This document shows positions 8,927 to 17,998 of a DNA stretch of 64,000 bases, piece by piece. The position numbers were made by a program, and so were the translations under genes. Every line of letters starts with the position of its first letter. The first letter of the stretch is position 1. The notes under the pieces were generated by a model. That model did no database searches, was not told the DNA's origin, and worked only from the letters and a program-made list of their open reading frames with translations. The stretch comes from Chloroflexota bacterium (GTDB lineage Bacteria; Chloroflexota; UBA11872). The DNA is taken from NCBI GenBank assembly GCA_022824495.1, contig JAJDZU010000018.1:37304-101303 (forward strand). Reading direction: 5' to 3'.

Positions 8927-9877
8927 ATGCACGATGTCGCGATACTTGGTTCGGGACCGGCCGGGCTGACCGCCGCGATCTACGCGGCGCGCGCCAACCT
9001 CTCCACGCTGGTCTTCACCGGCGATGCGTTGGGCGGCCAGATCGCCACCACTTACGACGTGGAGAACTACCCCGGCTTCGAGGAGATCACCGGGCCCGAC
9101 CTCACCGCGCGCATGCAGGGTCAGGCCGAGCGCTTTGGCGCCAAAATCGTCTACGACCACATCACCGAGGTCGACTTCGACGGTCCGCCCTTCACCCTCA
9201 CCGGCCGGGCTGCCACCTACGAGGCGCGCTCGGTCATCGTTGCTACCGGCGCCAGTCCCCGCCTGCTGGGCATTCCCGGCGAGCAGGAGCTCTGGGGCCG
9301 CGGCGTCTCGGTGTGCGCCACCTGCGACGGCGCGTTCTTCAAAGACCAGCCCGTGGCCGTGGTCGGCGGCGGCGATAGCGCCCTCCAGGAAGGGCTCTTC
9401 CTCACCCGCTTTGCTTCCAGGGTCACCGTTGTCCATCGACGTGACCAGTTGCGCGCCGGTCCCTACCTGCAGGACCGCGCCCGTGCCGAACCCAAGATCG
9501 ACTACATCTGGGACACCGTCGTCACCGGCGTCCAGGGAGATCAGGCCGTGCAGTCGCTTCGCCTGAGGAACGTTCACACGGGCGAAGAGTCCGACTTCCC
9601 CACCGAGGGCCTCTTCATCTTCATCGGCCACGACCCCAACACGGAGATCTTCAAGGGCAAACTTGAGATGGACGAGGACGGCTACATCATCTCCAACCGC
9701 TATATGCACACCAACGTGGAGGGTGTGTTTGTGGCCGGTGAGGCCCAGGACCACTACTTCCGCCAGGCGATCACTTCCGCTGGCGAGGGGTGTCAGGCGG
9801 CAATGGAAGCCGAAAAATTCATAGCTCGGCTCGAAAGCCAGCAGCCCGTCGCCACGGCCGGTGTCGCGACCGCGTAG
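8927..9877 (+). CDS. trxB: Thioredoxin reductase
   Basis: The 316-residue FAD/NADPH enzyme reduces thioredoxin. It has the FAD-binding GSGPAG (residues 9-14), the redox pair Cys130-Ala-Thr-Cys133, the NADPH motif GGGDSALQE, and the C-terminal FAD motif GVFVAGEAQDH. The start is set by ATG at 8927 with GGGAGG ending six bases upstream; the open frame extends far upstream, but that part is antisense to the solute-binding gene. The usual GD of the C-terminal motif is GE here. Confidence 0.93.
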   Translation: MHDVAILGSGPAGLTAAIYAARANLSTLVFTGDALGGQIATTYDVENYPGFEEITGPDLTARMQGQAERFGAKIVYDHITEVDFDGPPFTLTGRAATYEARSVIVATGASPRLLGIPGEQELWGRGVSVCATCDGAFFKDQPVAVVGGGDSALQEGLFLTRFASRVTVVHRRDQLRAGPYLQDRARAEPKIDYIWDTVVTGVQGDQAVQSLRLRNVHTGEESDFPTEGLFIFIGHDPNTEIFKGKLEMDEDGYIISNRYMHTNVEGVFVAGEAQDHYFRQAITSAGEGCQAAMEAEKFIARLESQQPVATAGVATA

Positions 9878-9883
9878 CACGAC

Positions 9884-10612
9884 GTGCTGAGGCGCATGGC
9901 GATGGCGCGGCGAGCCGCCGGTCGCCGCCTGCCGCTGCCCGGCGGAACCCTGGCCGCCCTGATGGTCTTTGGTGTCGTTGCAGCCGCCGTCGCGCTGCTG
10001 GCGGTATTGGGCACGGCAGCACCCGGCGCGTCGACCCGAGATCAGCGAGCGGTCACACCGCGCTCAGTTCTGCAGCGGCCGACCCCGGGCCCGTCTACGC
10101 GATCGCCAACGGCACCCGACATTGACGCCTCGGCCGTGCGGCGAGCCGGTCGAGCGCTGGGTGCCTCCGCGGTGCCGCCCCCAACGCAGCGGCCCGTCGA
10201 AACCACCCTTGCTGCCTACACCGAAGCTAGCGACCGGCTGCGCCGCCGTTTCGAGAGTGGCGCCGCCTACGTCAGTCTCATAAACGTGGCCCATAGGCGC
10301 GGAACGGTCAGTGATGAGCGGCGGCTGGTGGCGCTGCTGGGTCTGGCCGAACTTGCACGAGCGACCGAGCAGAATCTGCAGTCACTCACGCCGCCGGGAA
10401 TCGCAGTCTCCTACCACCAGAAGCTGCTCAACGTTCTGAGCAGCTATAGCGTTGCCGCCCGCCAGTACTGGCAGGCCACCGCCAGGCCCACGGCCGACAC
10501 TGTCGACGCCGGAACCCGACGCCGGCAGCTCAATGGCGTCCTCGACGCTGCCTTCCGTTACAACACGCTCCCCAGAGGCCCCCTCGAGGCCGACGCCCTC
10601 GGCGAACCCTAG
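9884..10612 (+). CDS. Hypothetical membrane-anchored protein
   Basis: A 242-residue product with one strong N-terminal membrane segment (LAALMVFGVVAAAVALLAVLG), a Pro/Thr/Arg-rich linker, and a mostly helical outer domain (about 110-230) without a recognised motif. It begins with GTG six bases after trxB, with an alternative ATG at 9896, so the two are probably co-transcribed. Function unknown. Confidence 0.65.
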   Translation: MLRRMAMARRAAGRRLPLPGGTLAALMVFGVVAAAVALLAVLGTAAPGASTRDQRAVTPRSVLQRPTPGPSTRSPTAPDIDASAVRRAGRALGASAVPPPTQRPVETTLAAYTEASDRLRRRFESGAAYVSLINVAHRRGTVSDERRLVALLGLAELARATEQNLQSLTPPGIAVSYHQKLLNVLSSYSVAARQYWQATARPTADTVDAGTRRRQLNGVLDAAFRYNTLPRGPLEADALGEP

Positions 10613-10664
10613 CTACGCCTGCTTCGGACAGGGTCCCGCCTCGACCATAGAGCCAGACTCGGGC

Positions 10665-12917
10665 TTAGTTCAGATCGTGAACGAACGGACCGCCATGGAT
10701 GTGGTGATACCAGTGCCGAACCTCATCACGCAAATCCGGCGGCGTGTGTGTGAGAAACGTACGATAAATGTCCTTATCGCTTGGGGTCAGAATGCCCTCG
10801 GCGTTCTTCCTCTCGCCATCTCGTTCCGCAAGGATGTGAAGGTCACGCATGGCCAGCGACATCCGTTCCTCGCCGAGCGTCGTTAAGAGCCTGTAGAGCA
10901 GCATCCTCCCGTAAAGGTCCGCGCAATGCCGAAGTGGTTCTGCTCGACTATAGAGCACAGTACTCTTCTGCAGCGAAAGCTCAAATATGTTTGATTGTCC
11001 TGCTTCTGCGCACTTCGATCGAGCCTCCGTTTCCCACTCGTGGTTTTGATCCGCGAAACTACGCGATCCCTGCGAGTCATTAGCGAATGCGTTGATGAAC
11101 TCTTGGGCGCTGCGTGCCAGCCACTTCGGATTAAGCAGGCGAGCTCTGGGATCAGGATGATCATAGTATGCGTAATTCGGACCTGCGCTCTCATCGAAAT
11201 AGAGGCTCGCTACAATCTGGTATATCAGATTAGTCCGAGTCTCATGGATCCTTATAATTCCATCCTGATTCACCAAAACCGTCCGTGGCCACAAGCCTAG
11301 AATGCCAGTGAGAGACGTGGGCTCCTCTCTCCCGAAGTCTCCTGTAGGCCCTCGCGTCATCAATATCACGAGGTCATTGAACGGCAATGCCGTATTCACG
11401 ATTCGCTCCGCGCCACGCAGTCCCTGGGCGAAGGTACTGAGGATGTTAAGATCCTCGGATATCGGTTTATCGTCGAACACCCAGATTCTGAACGGTCCAG
11501 TCAGTGGAAGCGAGAATGTCAATGACTTGGTGTGCTGTTGCTCGAGCAGGCGGTTGAAGAGGGAATTGTGATCGATCTGAAGATCGATGTCCACCGTGTG
11601 GTCGTTCACTCCCACCACGCTCAGGGCATTGACTAATGCTCGTTCTCGAGGATCTAGGCCGTCCGTGAACCAAGGTGAGCTCATTATCCGGTGGTGCCGG
11701 TCGGTCCTGTGCCCGTTGGCGTCAGTGTGGCTGGCAAAGTCCTCCAACGTCCCGATAAGCCGAATATCGCTCGACCAAACCGGCGCATGAACGGTATTTG
11801 CTAACAGCTGCCTGGCTAGATCCGGGTTCGATAAGAACAGTCGACCGAGCGACCCAAGCGCGTCCTCTTCGTAACCGACCAGGCCATCTCTGACCCACGG
11901 TGCACGAGCCATGTCAAGCGTGAACTGTAAATCTCTCTCTGCGATTCGATTGAGACTCCGAAGCGTGCTTGTCTCGTCGAATGTCAGATCGTCCTGAAGC
12001 CAAGTGAAGGATCGAAGAAGCTCGGCCAGGCTTTGGCTCTTCTGCGCTATCAATTGAAGGTATTGGAGGGAGTACATTTCGCCGCTGTACATATCTGTGG
12101 AGTTTGTTCCATCGGCAAACCAGTCGGCGCTCGCCACGAACATTGCGAGATCGCGGTTGATGCCGTCAGTCAGGAGCAGACCATTGAGTGCCATTTGGTC
12201 GGGATCTGAGATGCCATCGACGAGCCATGGATACGTGAAACATCCAAGCCACGGCATGACGATGAGCAGCCGCTCAAGCTGACGACTCGATGCGGCGAGG
12301 TCGCTCACAGTCGGCCCGGCAGCATCGAATGCCCGGATGTAGCCGGGTCGTGCCGCACGCGCAACGGTCGCCGCTTCGCATAACCCCACCCACGCAAAGG
12401 TCTGGCGTACGTCCTCCGCATGATCCTGCTGGCACCGGGCCTCAGCTTGATCGCCAAACGCCCGCGTATAGATGCCGACGTGGTGGTCATTGCCCAGGTG
12501 GGCTTCGACCACATCGTTCAGATATACACAGCTCGTAGGCCATCCACCCACTGGCTGAAACGCTGGAGACGAAGGCGCGGTCTCGGCTGAGATCGAAAGT
12601 GGCGAAGATGTGCCGAAGGCCCAGGCAAATGTGGTCTGCACATCCGTACGGTGATCGGCCCGGCACGCCGCTTCCGCCTGATCTCCGTGGATCCGCTGGT
12701 AGATCCCGACGTTGCCGACGTTCCCCAGGTGCTGTTCGACAATGTCGTTCAGCTCCACGCACCCCGTCGGCCACTGCGCCCGCACGGTGACAGTCGTGCC
12801 GGCCACAGCGGCCACAGCCAGCGCCACCGTCGCGAGGAGTCGGCAGCAGCGCCAGGCGGTTGCAGCCGTTCCAATGCGCTGAAGCAAAGATCTGGTATCC
12901 CCCAGGGCGTCCTGCAC
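10665..12917 (-). CDS. Secreted protein with two WPxxC repeat domains and a degenerate peptidase-like region
   Basis: The 750-residue product has a signal peptide ending near VRAQ, then two copies (about residues 49-100 and 125-178) of a roughly 52-residue unit: WPxxCVxLND(I/V)VE, VGIYxR, A-E-x-x-C, DHxxDV, FAW. Each has two conserved cysteines, presumably a disulfide. The middle repeats a PWxxDGxxxxExxAL motif several times. Near residues 555-620 a HETRT and a WLARSAQEF sit where gluzincin peptidases would carry HExxH and WLxEGxAE, so zinc-ligand residues are missing. I do not recognise the family. A broken paralogue lies upstream at 13077-14413. Confidence 0.75.
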   Translation of the reverse strand: MQDALGDTRSLLQRIGTAATAWRCCRLLATVALAVAAVAGTTVTVRAQWPTGCVELNDIVEQHLGNVGNVGIYQRIHGDQAEAACRADHRTDVQTTFAWAFGTSSPLSISAETAPSSPAFQPVGGWPTSCVYLNDVVEAHLGNDHHVGIYTRAFGDQAEARCQQDHAEDVRQTFAWVGLCEAATVARAARPGYIRAFDAAGPTVSDLAASSRQLERLLIVMPWLGCFTYPWLVDGISDPDQMALNGLLLTDGINRDLAMFVASADWFADGTNSTDMYSGEMYSLQYLQLIAQKSQSLAELLRSFTWLQDDLTFDETSTLRSLNRIAERDLQFTLDMARAPWVRDGLVGYEEDALGSLGRLFLSNPDLARQLLANTVHAPVWSSDIRLIGTLEDFASHTDANGHRTDRHHRIMSSPWFTDGLDPRERALVNALSVVGVNDHTVDIDLQIDHNSLFNRLLEQQHTKSLTFSLPLTGPFRIWVFDDKPISEDLNILSTFAQGLRGAERIVNTALPFNDLVILMTRGPTGDFGREEPTSLTGILGLWPRTVLVNQDGIIRIHETRTNLIYQIVASLYFDESAGPNYAYYDHPDPRARLLNPKWLARSAQEFINAFANDSQGSRSFADQNHEWETEARSKCAEAGQSNIFELSLQKSTVLYSRAEPLRHCADLYGRMLLYRLLTTLGEERMSLAMRDLHILAERDGERKNAEGILTPSDKDIYRTFLTHTPPDLRDEVRHWYHHIHGGPFVHDLN

Positions 12918-13076
12918 GCTAGCCTGACTACTCGAACCTGTCGAACCGCCCGCGCGGGGGGCTCAGGTCAATGCGCCCACTGTCGTCTTGCCAGCGGCAG
13001 TTGGTGATACCGACCAACGCGTCCTCGCTACCCGGAAAACCTTCAGTCTGAGATGCCCTGAGTTGAACCCAAACCC

Positions 13077-14413
13077 TTAGGGAAAGTTGTCGAATAACTC
13101 GTCAAACGAGTAATGGTCGTGTCCTTGGACCATCGCTAGTTCTACGATAAACTCCCGCTCACGTGCGTTAAGTCCATCTCTGAACCATCGTGCGTTCACG
13201 ACGCGAATGTAGCGCTCGCTAGGTACGACAGTGTCGTAAGTTGCGTAGTAGATCTCATACATCCCTGTGAGCATCTGAACATCGATCGGTCTAACTTTGG
13301 GATCCATCGTATATCGAACCAGAGTCTGCGCGATGTCAGGAACGAGCTCAACTAAGGTCGCCAAGTTACCGAGGGTCTCACTTTCGTAATATTCTATCCC
13401 ATCGAGTACCCATGGCGAACTAGCCACCTGCATTCCAATACTGAGATTACGCCTGGCTATATTGGCAATTCCCTGGATACCAATTGTCTCGTCATAGGAG
13501 ACTGATTCAGATAACAAGGATAGGTCATTACGACCGACGATAAATCGTCGCTTAGACGCGCGATCCAAATGAATTGTGCGAGCGTATTGGTCTCGGCTAC
13601 CTCGGGGTAGTTGTAATTCACGCCGTCCGCGAACCAATCGAGATTCGCGGTGTACACGGCAAATTCTTGATTGTGGCTGGCAATCGTGTGCAGGGTTTCC
13701 AGCGACTCCATGTCGTTGGCCGAGATCCCGTCCGCAAGCCATCCGTAGGAATAGCAGCCCAGCCAGGGAAGTGAGAGCAACACGGGATGTAGAGCAGCAT
13801 TGGTGCCAGCGAGCTGGTAGATGGTCGGTGCGGGTGACTCGGCCCGCGACGCCAAGGGTGGCTGAATCTCGCACGGCGTTGCCCATGCAAATACGCGGCG
13901 CACGTCGTCGCCATGATCCCGGCGACAGGCAGCTTCGGCATCCTCTCCGAACACGCGCTGGTAAATCCCGACGTTCCGCTCGTTCTCCAGCTGTCCTTCC
14001 ACGATGTCGTTCAGTTCAACGCAGGTCTCGGGCCATCCACCGGTGACGCTGGGGACGTTGACGGTTGAAGCACCGTCACCTGAACCCGTCCGACTCGGTT
14101 CCCCGAACGCCCAGGCAAACGTTCTGGCCACATCGTCTCGATGGTCGAACTGGCACGCCCGTTCCGCCTCTGCCCCAAAGACACGCTGGTAGATGCCCAC
14201 GTGCCCAGCGTTTCGCAGGTGCCGCTCAACGATGTCGTTCAACGCCACGCACGCCGTCGGCCACTGGGCGGCGACGCTAGTCGCTGTGCTGGCCACCGTA
14301 GTCGTTGCCAGCACCAGCGCCACGAATATCCGGTAGTGGCGCCCCACGGAAGATGCCTTGTTTATCAGGTCAGACAAGCGGCGACCAAGCGTGCCCGTGA
14401 GCGCCAAACACAC
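13077..14413 (-). pseudogene. Broken paralogue of the WPxxC-repeat secreted protein
   Basis: From GTG at 14413 the frame encodes a signal peptide, two WPxxC units and the start of the PWxxDG region, then leaves frame near 13525-13535. Reading continues in another frame (from SVSYDETIGIQG to DELFDNFP) to a stop at 13077. Joining the two frames restores the spacing seen in the intact paralogue to within one residue, so a single-base indel is likely. The joined product also ends about 300 residues short, without the peptidase-like part. It may be a pseudogene, or a sequencing indel in a naturally short paralogue. Confidence 0.7.
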
Positions 14414-14668
14414 TAAGCGGTGGAGTTGCGGCTGTCGACGCCTACGCGATTGGCGACATCATCGCCACGAGCCGCAGCGGCCGCCGAAGCCGACAAATGA
14501 GCTGTAGCCCCATCAGCCCGCATACCGCCACGATCAGCCGCCCCGGCGATGCCGCCAGGCAAACCGATGGCCCAGCCGAATCGGAACCCTGCGATGATTG
14601 GAGCAATCACTACAGACAGCCGACGCGGTGTGCGCAACGCTTCGTCGCATTGAGGGCGGGTCATCCCG

Positions 14669-15511
14669 ATGGGCGAACCGATGAATAACCGTTTGGTTCG
14701 GGCGGCTGCGGTCGCCGTTCTGCTGGGCATCGCCGTCGCCGGCGTCGCCTGGCTCGTGGTCTTCTTCACCGGCGGCACCGGTGAGGCCAGCGAGCCCATT
14801 TCCGCGCCCCAACTCACCCTGCCGCCGGCCACGGCCGCGCCGGCCACCGCTGCGCCTGCGACGGCTGCACCCGCCACGGCCGCTCCGGCAACTGCCGCTC
14901 CAGCCACCGCCGCTCCCCAGCCTGAAGCCACCCAGGCGCCTGCCGCCGCTCAGGCCACCGGCGACGCCACCCTCTACCGCATCGTCCCCGAAGAATCCGA
15001 AGCCCGCTACGAAATCGACGAACTCCTCCGCGGCGAGCCCTTCCGCGTGGTTGGCCGCACCGACCAGGTCGCCGGCGACATCATCCTCGACTTCGCCGAC
15101 GCTTCCGCCTCGCAGGTCGGCGTCATCCGCATCAACGTGCGCACCCTCATGACCGACGAGGAGCGCCGCGACCGCGCCACCCGCTCCCGCATCCTCCAGT
15201 CCGCTGAAGCCGCCTACGAGTTCGTGGACTTTGCGCCCACCGCCCTCGAGGGTCTGCCCGACGCGGTCTCCGTAGGCGTTACCGCCACCTTCACCATCGT
15301 CGGCGACCTCAAGATCCGCGAGATCACCGCCGAAGCGCGATTCGAAGCCACGGTCAACGTCGTCGCTGAGGACCGACTGGAAGGCACGGCCGAAGCCACC
15401 GTCCTGCGGTCCACCTACGATCTCATCATTCCGAACGTGCCGTTCGTCGCCGACGTCAGCGACGAAGTCCTCCTGGGCATCGAGTTCGTCGCCACCGCCG
15501 TCGCGCAGTAA
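14669..15511 (+). CDS. YceI-family protein with membrane anchor and PATAA linker
   Basis: The 280-residue product has an N-terminal membrane anchor (about 12-35), a Pro-Ala-Thr-Ala-Ala repeat linker (about 50-95) and a C-terminal YceI-like lipocalin fold (RIVPEESEARYEIDELL; VRTLMTDEERRDRATRSRIL; FTIVGDLKIREIT). YceI proteins bind isoprenoid-like lipids in the periplasm. AGGGCGGG eight bases before ATG 14669 supports this start; ATG 14681 is an alternative. A strong hairpin follows the gene. Confidence 0.85.
   Translation: MGEPMNNRLVRAAAVAVLLGIAVAGVAWLVVFFTGGTGEASEPISAPQLTLPPATAAPATAAPATAAPATAAPATAAPATAAPQPEATQAPAAAQATGDATLYRIVPEESEARYEIDELLRGEPFRVVGRTDQVAGDIILDFADASASQVGVIRINVRTLMTDEERRDRATRSRILQSAEAAYEFVDFAPTALEGLPDAVSVGVTATFTIVGDLKIREITAEARFEATVNVVAEDRLEGTAEATVLRSTYDLIIPNVPFVADVSDEVLLGIEFVATAVAQ
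14815..14925 (+). repeat. Tandem 15-base repeat encoding PATAA units
   Basis: About six near-identical 15-base units encode Pro-Ala-Thr-Ala-Ala in the linker of the YceI-family protein. It is a low-complexity spacer likely to vary in copy number between strains. Confidence 0.8.
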
Positions 15512-15518
15512 GTCCACA

Positions 15519-15551
15519 CGGCCGCGCCGCACTTTCCCCGCGGCGCGGCCG
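15519..15551. terminator. Bidirectional hairpin between convergent genes
   Basis: A perfect 12-base GC-only stem (CGGCCGCGCCGC with its complement) closes a 9-base loop just after the YceI gene and before the end of the convergent peptidase gene. No T-run follows, so it would act as a GC-rich or Rho-assisted terminator. The structure is visible; the role is inferred. Confidence 0.65.
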
Positions 15552-15585
15552 AGGCTGAAAACGCAGCAAAAGTGGCTTGCCACCG

Positions 15586-16710
15586 CTAGGCGTTCAGGAT
15601 CACCTGCGCCGTCACCTGCGTCAGCCTGCGCAACTCCTCGTGCGGCATCCATTCGTTCACCGAGTGGATGTCCTGGTATCCCGTGCCCAGGATCGCGGAG
15701 TCGATCCCCTTCTCGTTGAAGTTCTGAGCGTCGCTGCCGCCGAACGTGTGCACGAACCGCGGCTCCAGCCCGGCCGACTGGACGCCCGCGTAGGCCACCT
15801 GGAGCGCCGGATGGTCGTGCCCGAACCGGGTCGGCTTGAACCGCTGCTCCGCCTCGATCTCGGCCCTTCCCCCGAAAGCGGCCGCGGCGTCCTCAACGGC
15901 CTGGCGCATCGCCGCCACCTGCCGGTCCAGCGCCGCCTGCGTCAGCGCCCGCGCCTGCGCCACCAGCTTCGCCTCGGGCGGAATGATGTTGCGCGCCTCC
16001 CCGCCTGAGACAAGCCCCACGTTTGCCACCGTTAGCTCGTCCACCGGCCCCAGCGGCATCCGGTCGATGGCTCGCGACATCATGCTCACCGCGCTCTTTC
16101 CGGCTTCGGGATGCGCCGCCGCCGCCGCGTTGCCGTGAGACGTGACGTTGAGATTGCACGACGCCGCTTGCTGGTCGCAGATCACGCCCACCGGACCGCC
16201 AAAGTCCAGCACCAACGCCACCCGCGACTCCACGTCGTTCGGATCGAACGCTGCCGCCCCGAACTGCCCCACGTCCTCCCCAACCGTGAACACCAGGTCG
16301 ATCGGCCCGTGCGGCAGCCCCGCTTCGTCCACCATCGCCACCGCTTCCACGATCGCCGCCACTCCCGCCTTGTCGTCCGCCCCCAGCACGCTTGAACCGT
16401 CCGAATACACCGCGTCCGCCTTCACCACCGGCGTCATCTCCGGCGTCGGCAGCACGGTATCCATGTGGGCGTTCAGCATGATCGGGGTCGAGTCCTTCCC
16501 CTTCGCTGGCCAGTGACAGATCAGGTTCCCTATCTGGTCTCGCCTGCACACCACCCCCGCCGCCTCCAGCCGCGGCTGGATGATCGCCACCACCCGGTCC
16601 TCGTTTCCCCAGTAGCTGTCCACGCTCAAGATGTCCACAAACCCCTGCAGCAACCGCTCCCAATTCAACGGCAGCAACGGCGTCGATCCAGTCGACTCGG
16701 TATTGGACAT
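15586..16710 (-). CDS. M20-family metallopeptidase (peptidase T-like)
   Basis: The 374-residue product has the M20 metal site: His82-Met-Asp84, GADDKAG with Asp112, and GED at 144-146, where the second acidic ligand is Asp instead of the usual Glu. GTGYQDIHSVNEWMP near the C-terminus supplies the last His. Length and motifs fit tripeptidase-like (PepT) members of the family, which cleave di- and tripeptides or deacylate amino acids. The start lies just downstream of the sialidase-like gene on the same strand. Confidence 0.88.
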   Translation of the reverse strand: MSNTESTGSTPLLPLNWERLLQGFVDILSVDSYWGNEDRVVAIIQPRLEAAGVVCRRDQIGNLICHWPAKGKDSTPIMLNAHMDTVLPTPEMTPVVKADAVYSDGSSVLGADDKAGVAAIVEAVAMVDEAGLPHGPIDLVFTVGEDVGQFGAAAFDPNDVESRVALVLDFGGPVGVICDQQAASCNLNVTSHGNAAAAAHPEAGKSAVSMMSRAIDRMPLGPVDELTVANVGLVSGGEARNIIPPEAKLVAQARALTQAALDRQVAAMRQAVEDAAAAFGGRAEIEAEQRFKPTRFGHDHPALQVAYAGVQSAGLEPRFVHTFGGSDAQNFNEKGIDSAILGTGYQDIHSVNEWMPHEELRRLTQVTAQVILNA

Positions 16711-16740
16711 GCGATCAGCCTCTTCTGGATCTATGGCCCG

Positions 16741-17988
16741 TCACGTGAGCAGGTCGTCGATGATCTTGCCCACCAGGTAGTGCTTCCGGTCCGGATACCA
16801 CCAGATGGTTCGTCCCTCGTTCTCCAGCAGGCTGCCGTAGGTCGCGACCTGGGTGTGACCTTCCGGCGGCAACTCCACGCCATCGTTGTCCGCCAGCACT
16901 CGCGGCTCGCTGAACGCCAGCGGCTGCCCTACCGCCGACTTCCGCACCGTCCCGATACTGAACCATGCCGGCCGCCGGTTCCGCTTCGAGTCGTGCGGTC
17001 CGTCGCCCCCGTGCGCCGTTCCCACGTTGTTGTGGAAGATCAGCAGGTAGCGACCGTCGCTTAGCCGGTAGAGCGGACAGGGCGAAATCGGATGCGGCAC
17101 CGGCCGCCCGTCCGACGCAAACCGCAGCACCTCCGCCTCCGACCACGACTCCCCGCCGTCCTCGGACACCGACCACCAGGCATACCCCGTCAACGTCCGC
17201 AGCAGGCAGATCATCCGCCCATCCGGAAGGTTCTGGATCGCCGGCTCCTGCGCAATGCTGTGCTCCGGGTCGCCCGGCTTCGGCACGCGGATCCCGTGCG
17301 GCGACTTCGGTCAAATGCTCACCCGCAGCCGCGCCGGATCGGCCTCCGTCAGGATGTTCTCGAACCGCAGGAACCAGCACTCCGAGTGCCGCTGAAACAG
17401 GTGCGGTTCCACGTGGTACGCGGTGCTCGCCCAGCGCGTGAACCCGCAGACCACCTCGCCCCGCGGATTCAGGATCGGCGTCTGGTAGCAGATCCAGTTC
17501 TCCGGCGTGCCGGGGTCCGTTGGACTGATCGCCGATCGTTCCATCGGCAGGCTCAGCCGCTCGCTCCAGGTCTTGCCCTCGTCGTCCGAGTAGTTGTACG
17601 CCAGCAGCCCGGTTGTGTCCTCCCGAACATCCACCACGCCGATGTTCTTCGTATAGAACACGTACACACGCCGCAGCGCCGGCGCCAGCACCGGGAACCC
17701 CCACGAGGCAATCCGCCCGTCGTCGCCGGACGGCCCGTCCACAACCCGCGGCTCGCTCCAGGTCACCCCGTCGTCATCGCTGCGCGCGAACACCACCCGC
17801 TGGTCCGGCCTGCCCTCGAACGTCGCCATCGTCCACACCGCCAGGAACGCCCCGCTCCACGACCGCACCACCAAGAAGTGTTGATTCGTCCAATCGTTCG
17901 CCGCCCCGCCCCGCGGCACATAGGCCACGTAGTCCGGCGACGTCCGCAGCACGTCTACGCCATACGACGACAGGTCCGAAGCGCTCAA
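16741..17988 (-). pseudogene. Sialidase/BNR-repeat glycosidase-like gene with internal TGA
   Basis: The frame runs from ATG at 17988 through BNR-type Asp boxes (SDDDGVTWSEP; SDDEGKTWSE; SEDGGESWSE) but meets TGA at 17311-17313 after residue 225, and then continues in the same frame for 189 more codons to 16741. The second part (AIQNLPDGRMICLLRTLTGYAWWSV) completes a six-bladed sialidase-like propeller. One base change from TGG (Trp) would explain the stop. It may be a nonsense mutation or a sequence error; re-initiation on two pieces is unlikely to give an active enzyme. It follows the GH42-like gene by 10 bases. Confidence 0.75.
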
Positions 17989-17998
17989 AGACAGCCCC

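Noticed and set aside
14413..14931. Ala/Val/Gly-repeat protein on the minus strand
   Set aside because: It is the reverse reading of the PATAA linker of the YceI-family gene.
2632..17316. TGA read as an amino acid (recoding)
   Set aside because: Two genes have in-frame TGA, but many others here end in TGA with normal overlaps (pstA, pstB junctions). Nonsense changes or sequence errors fit better.
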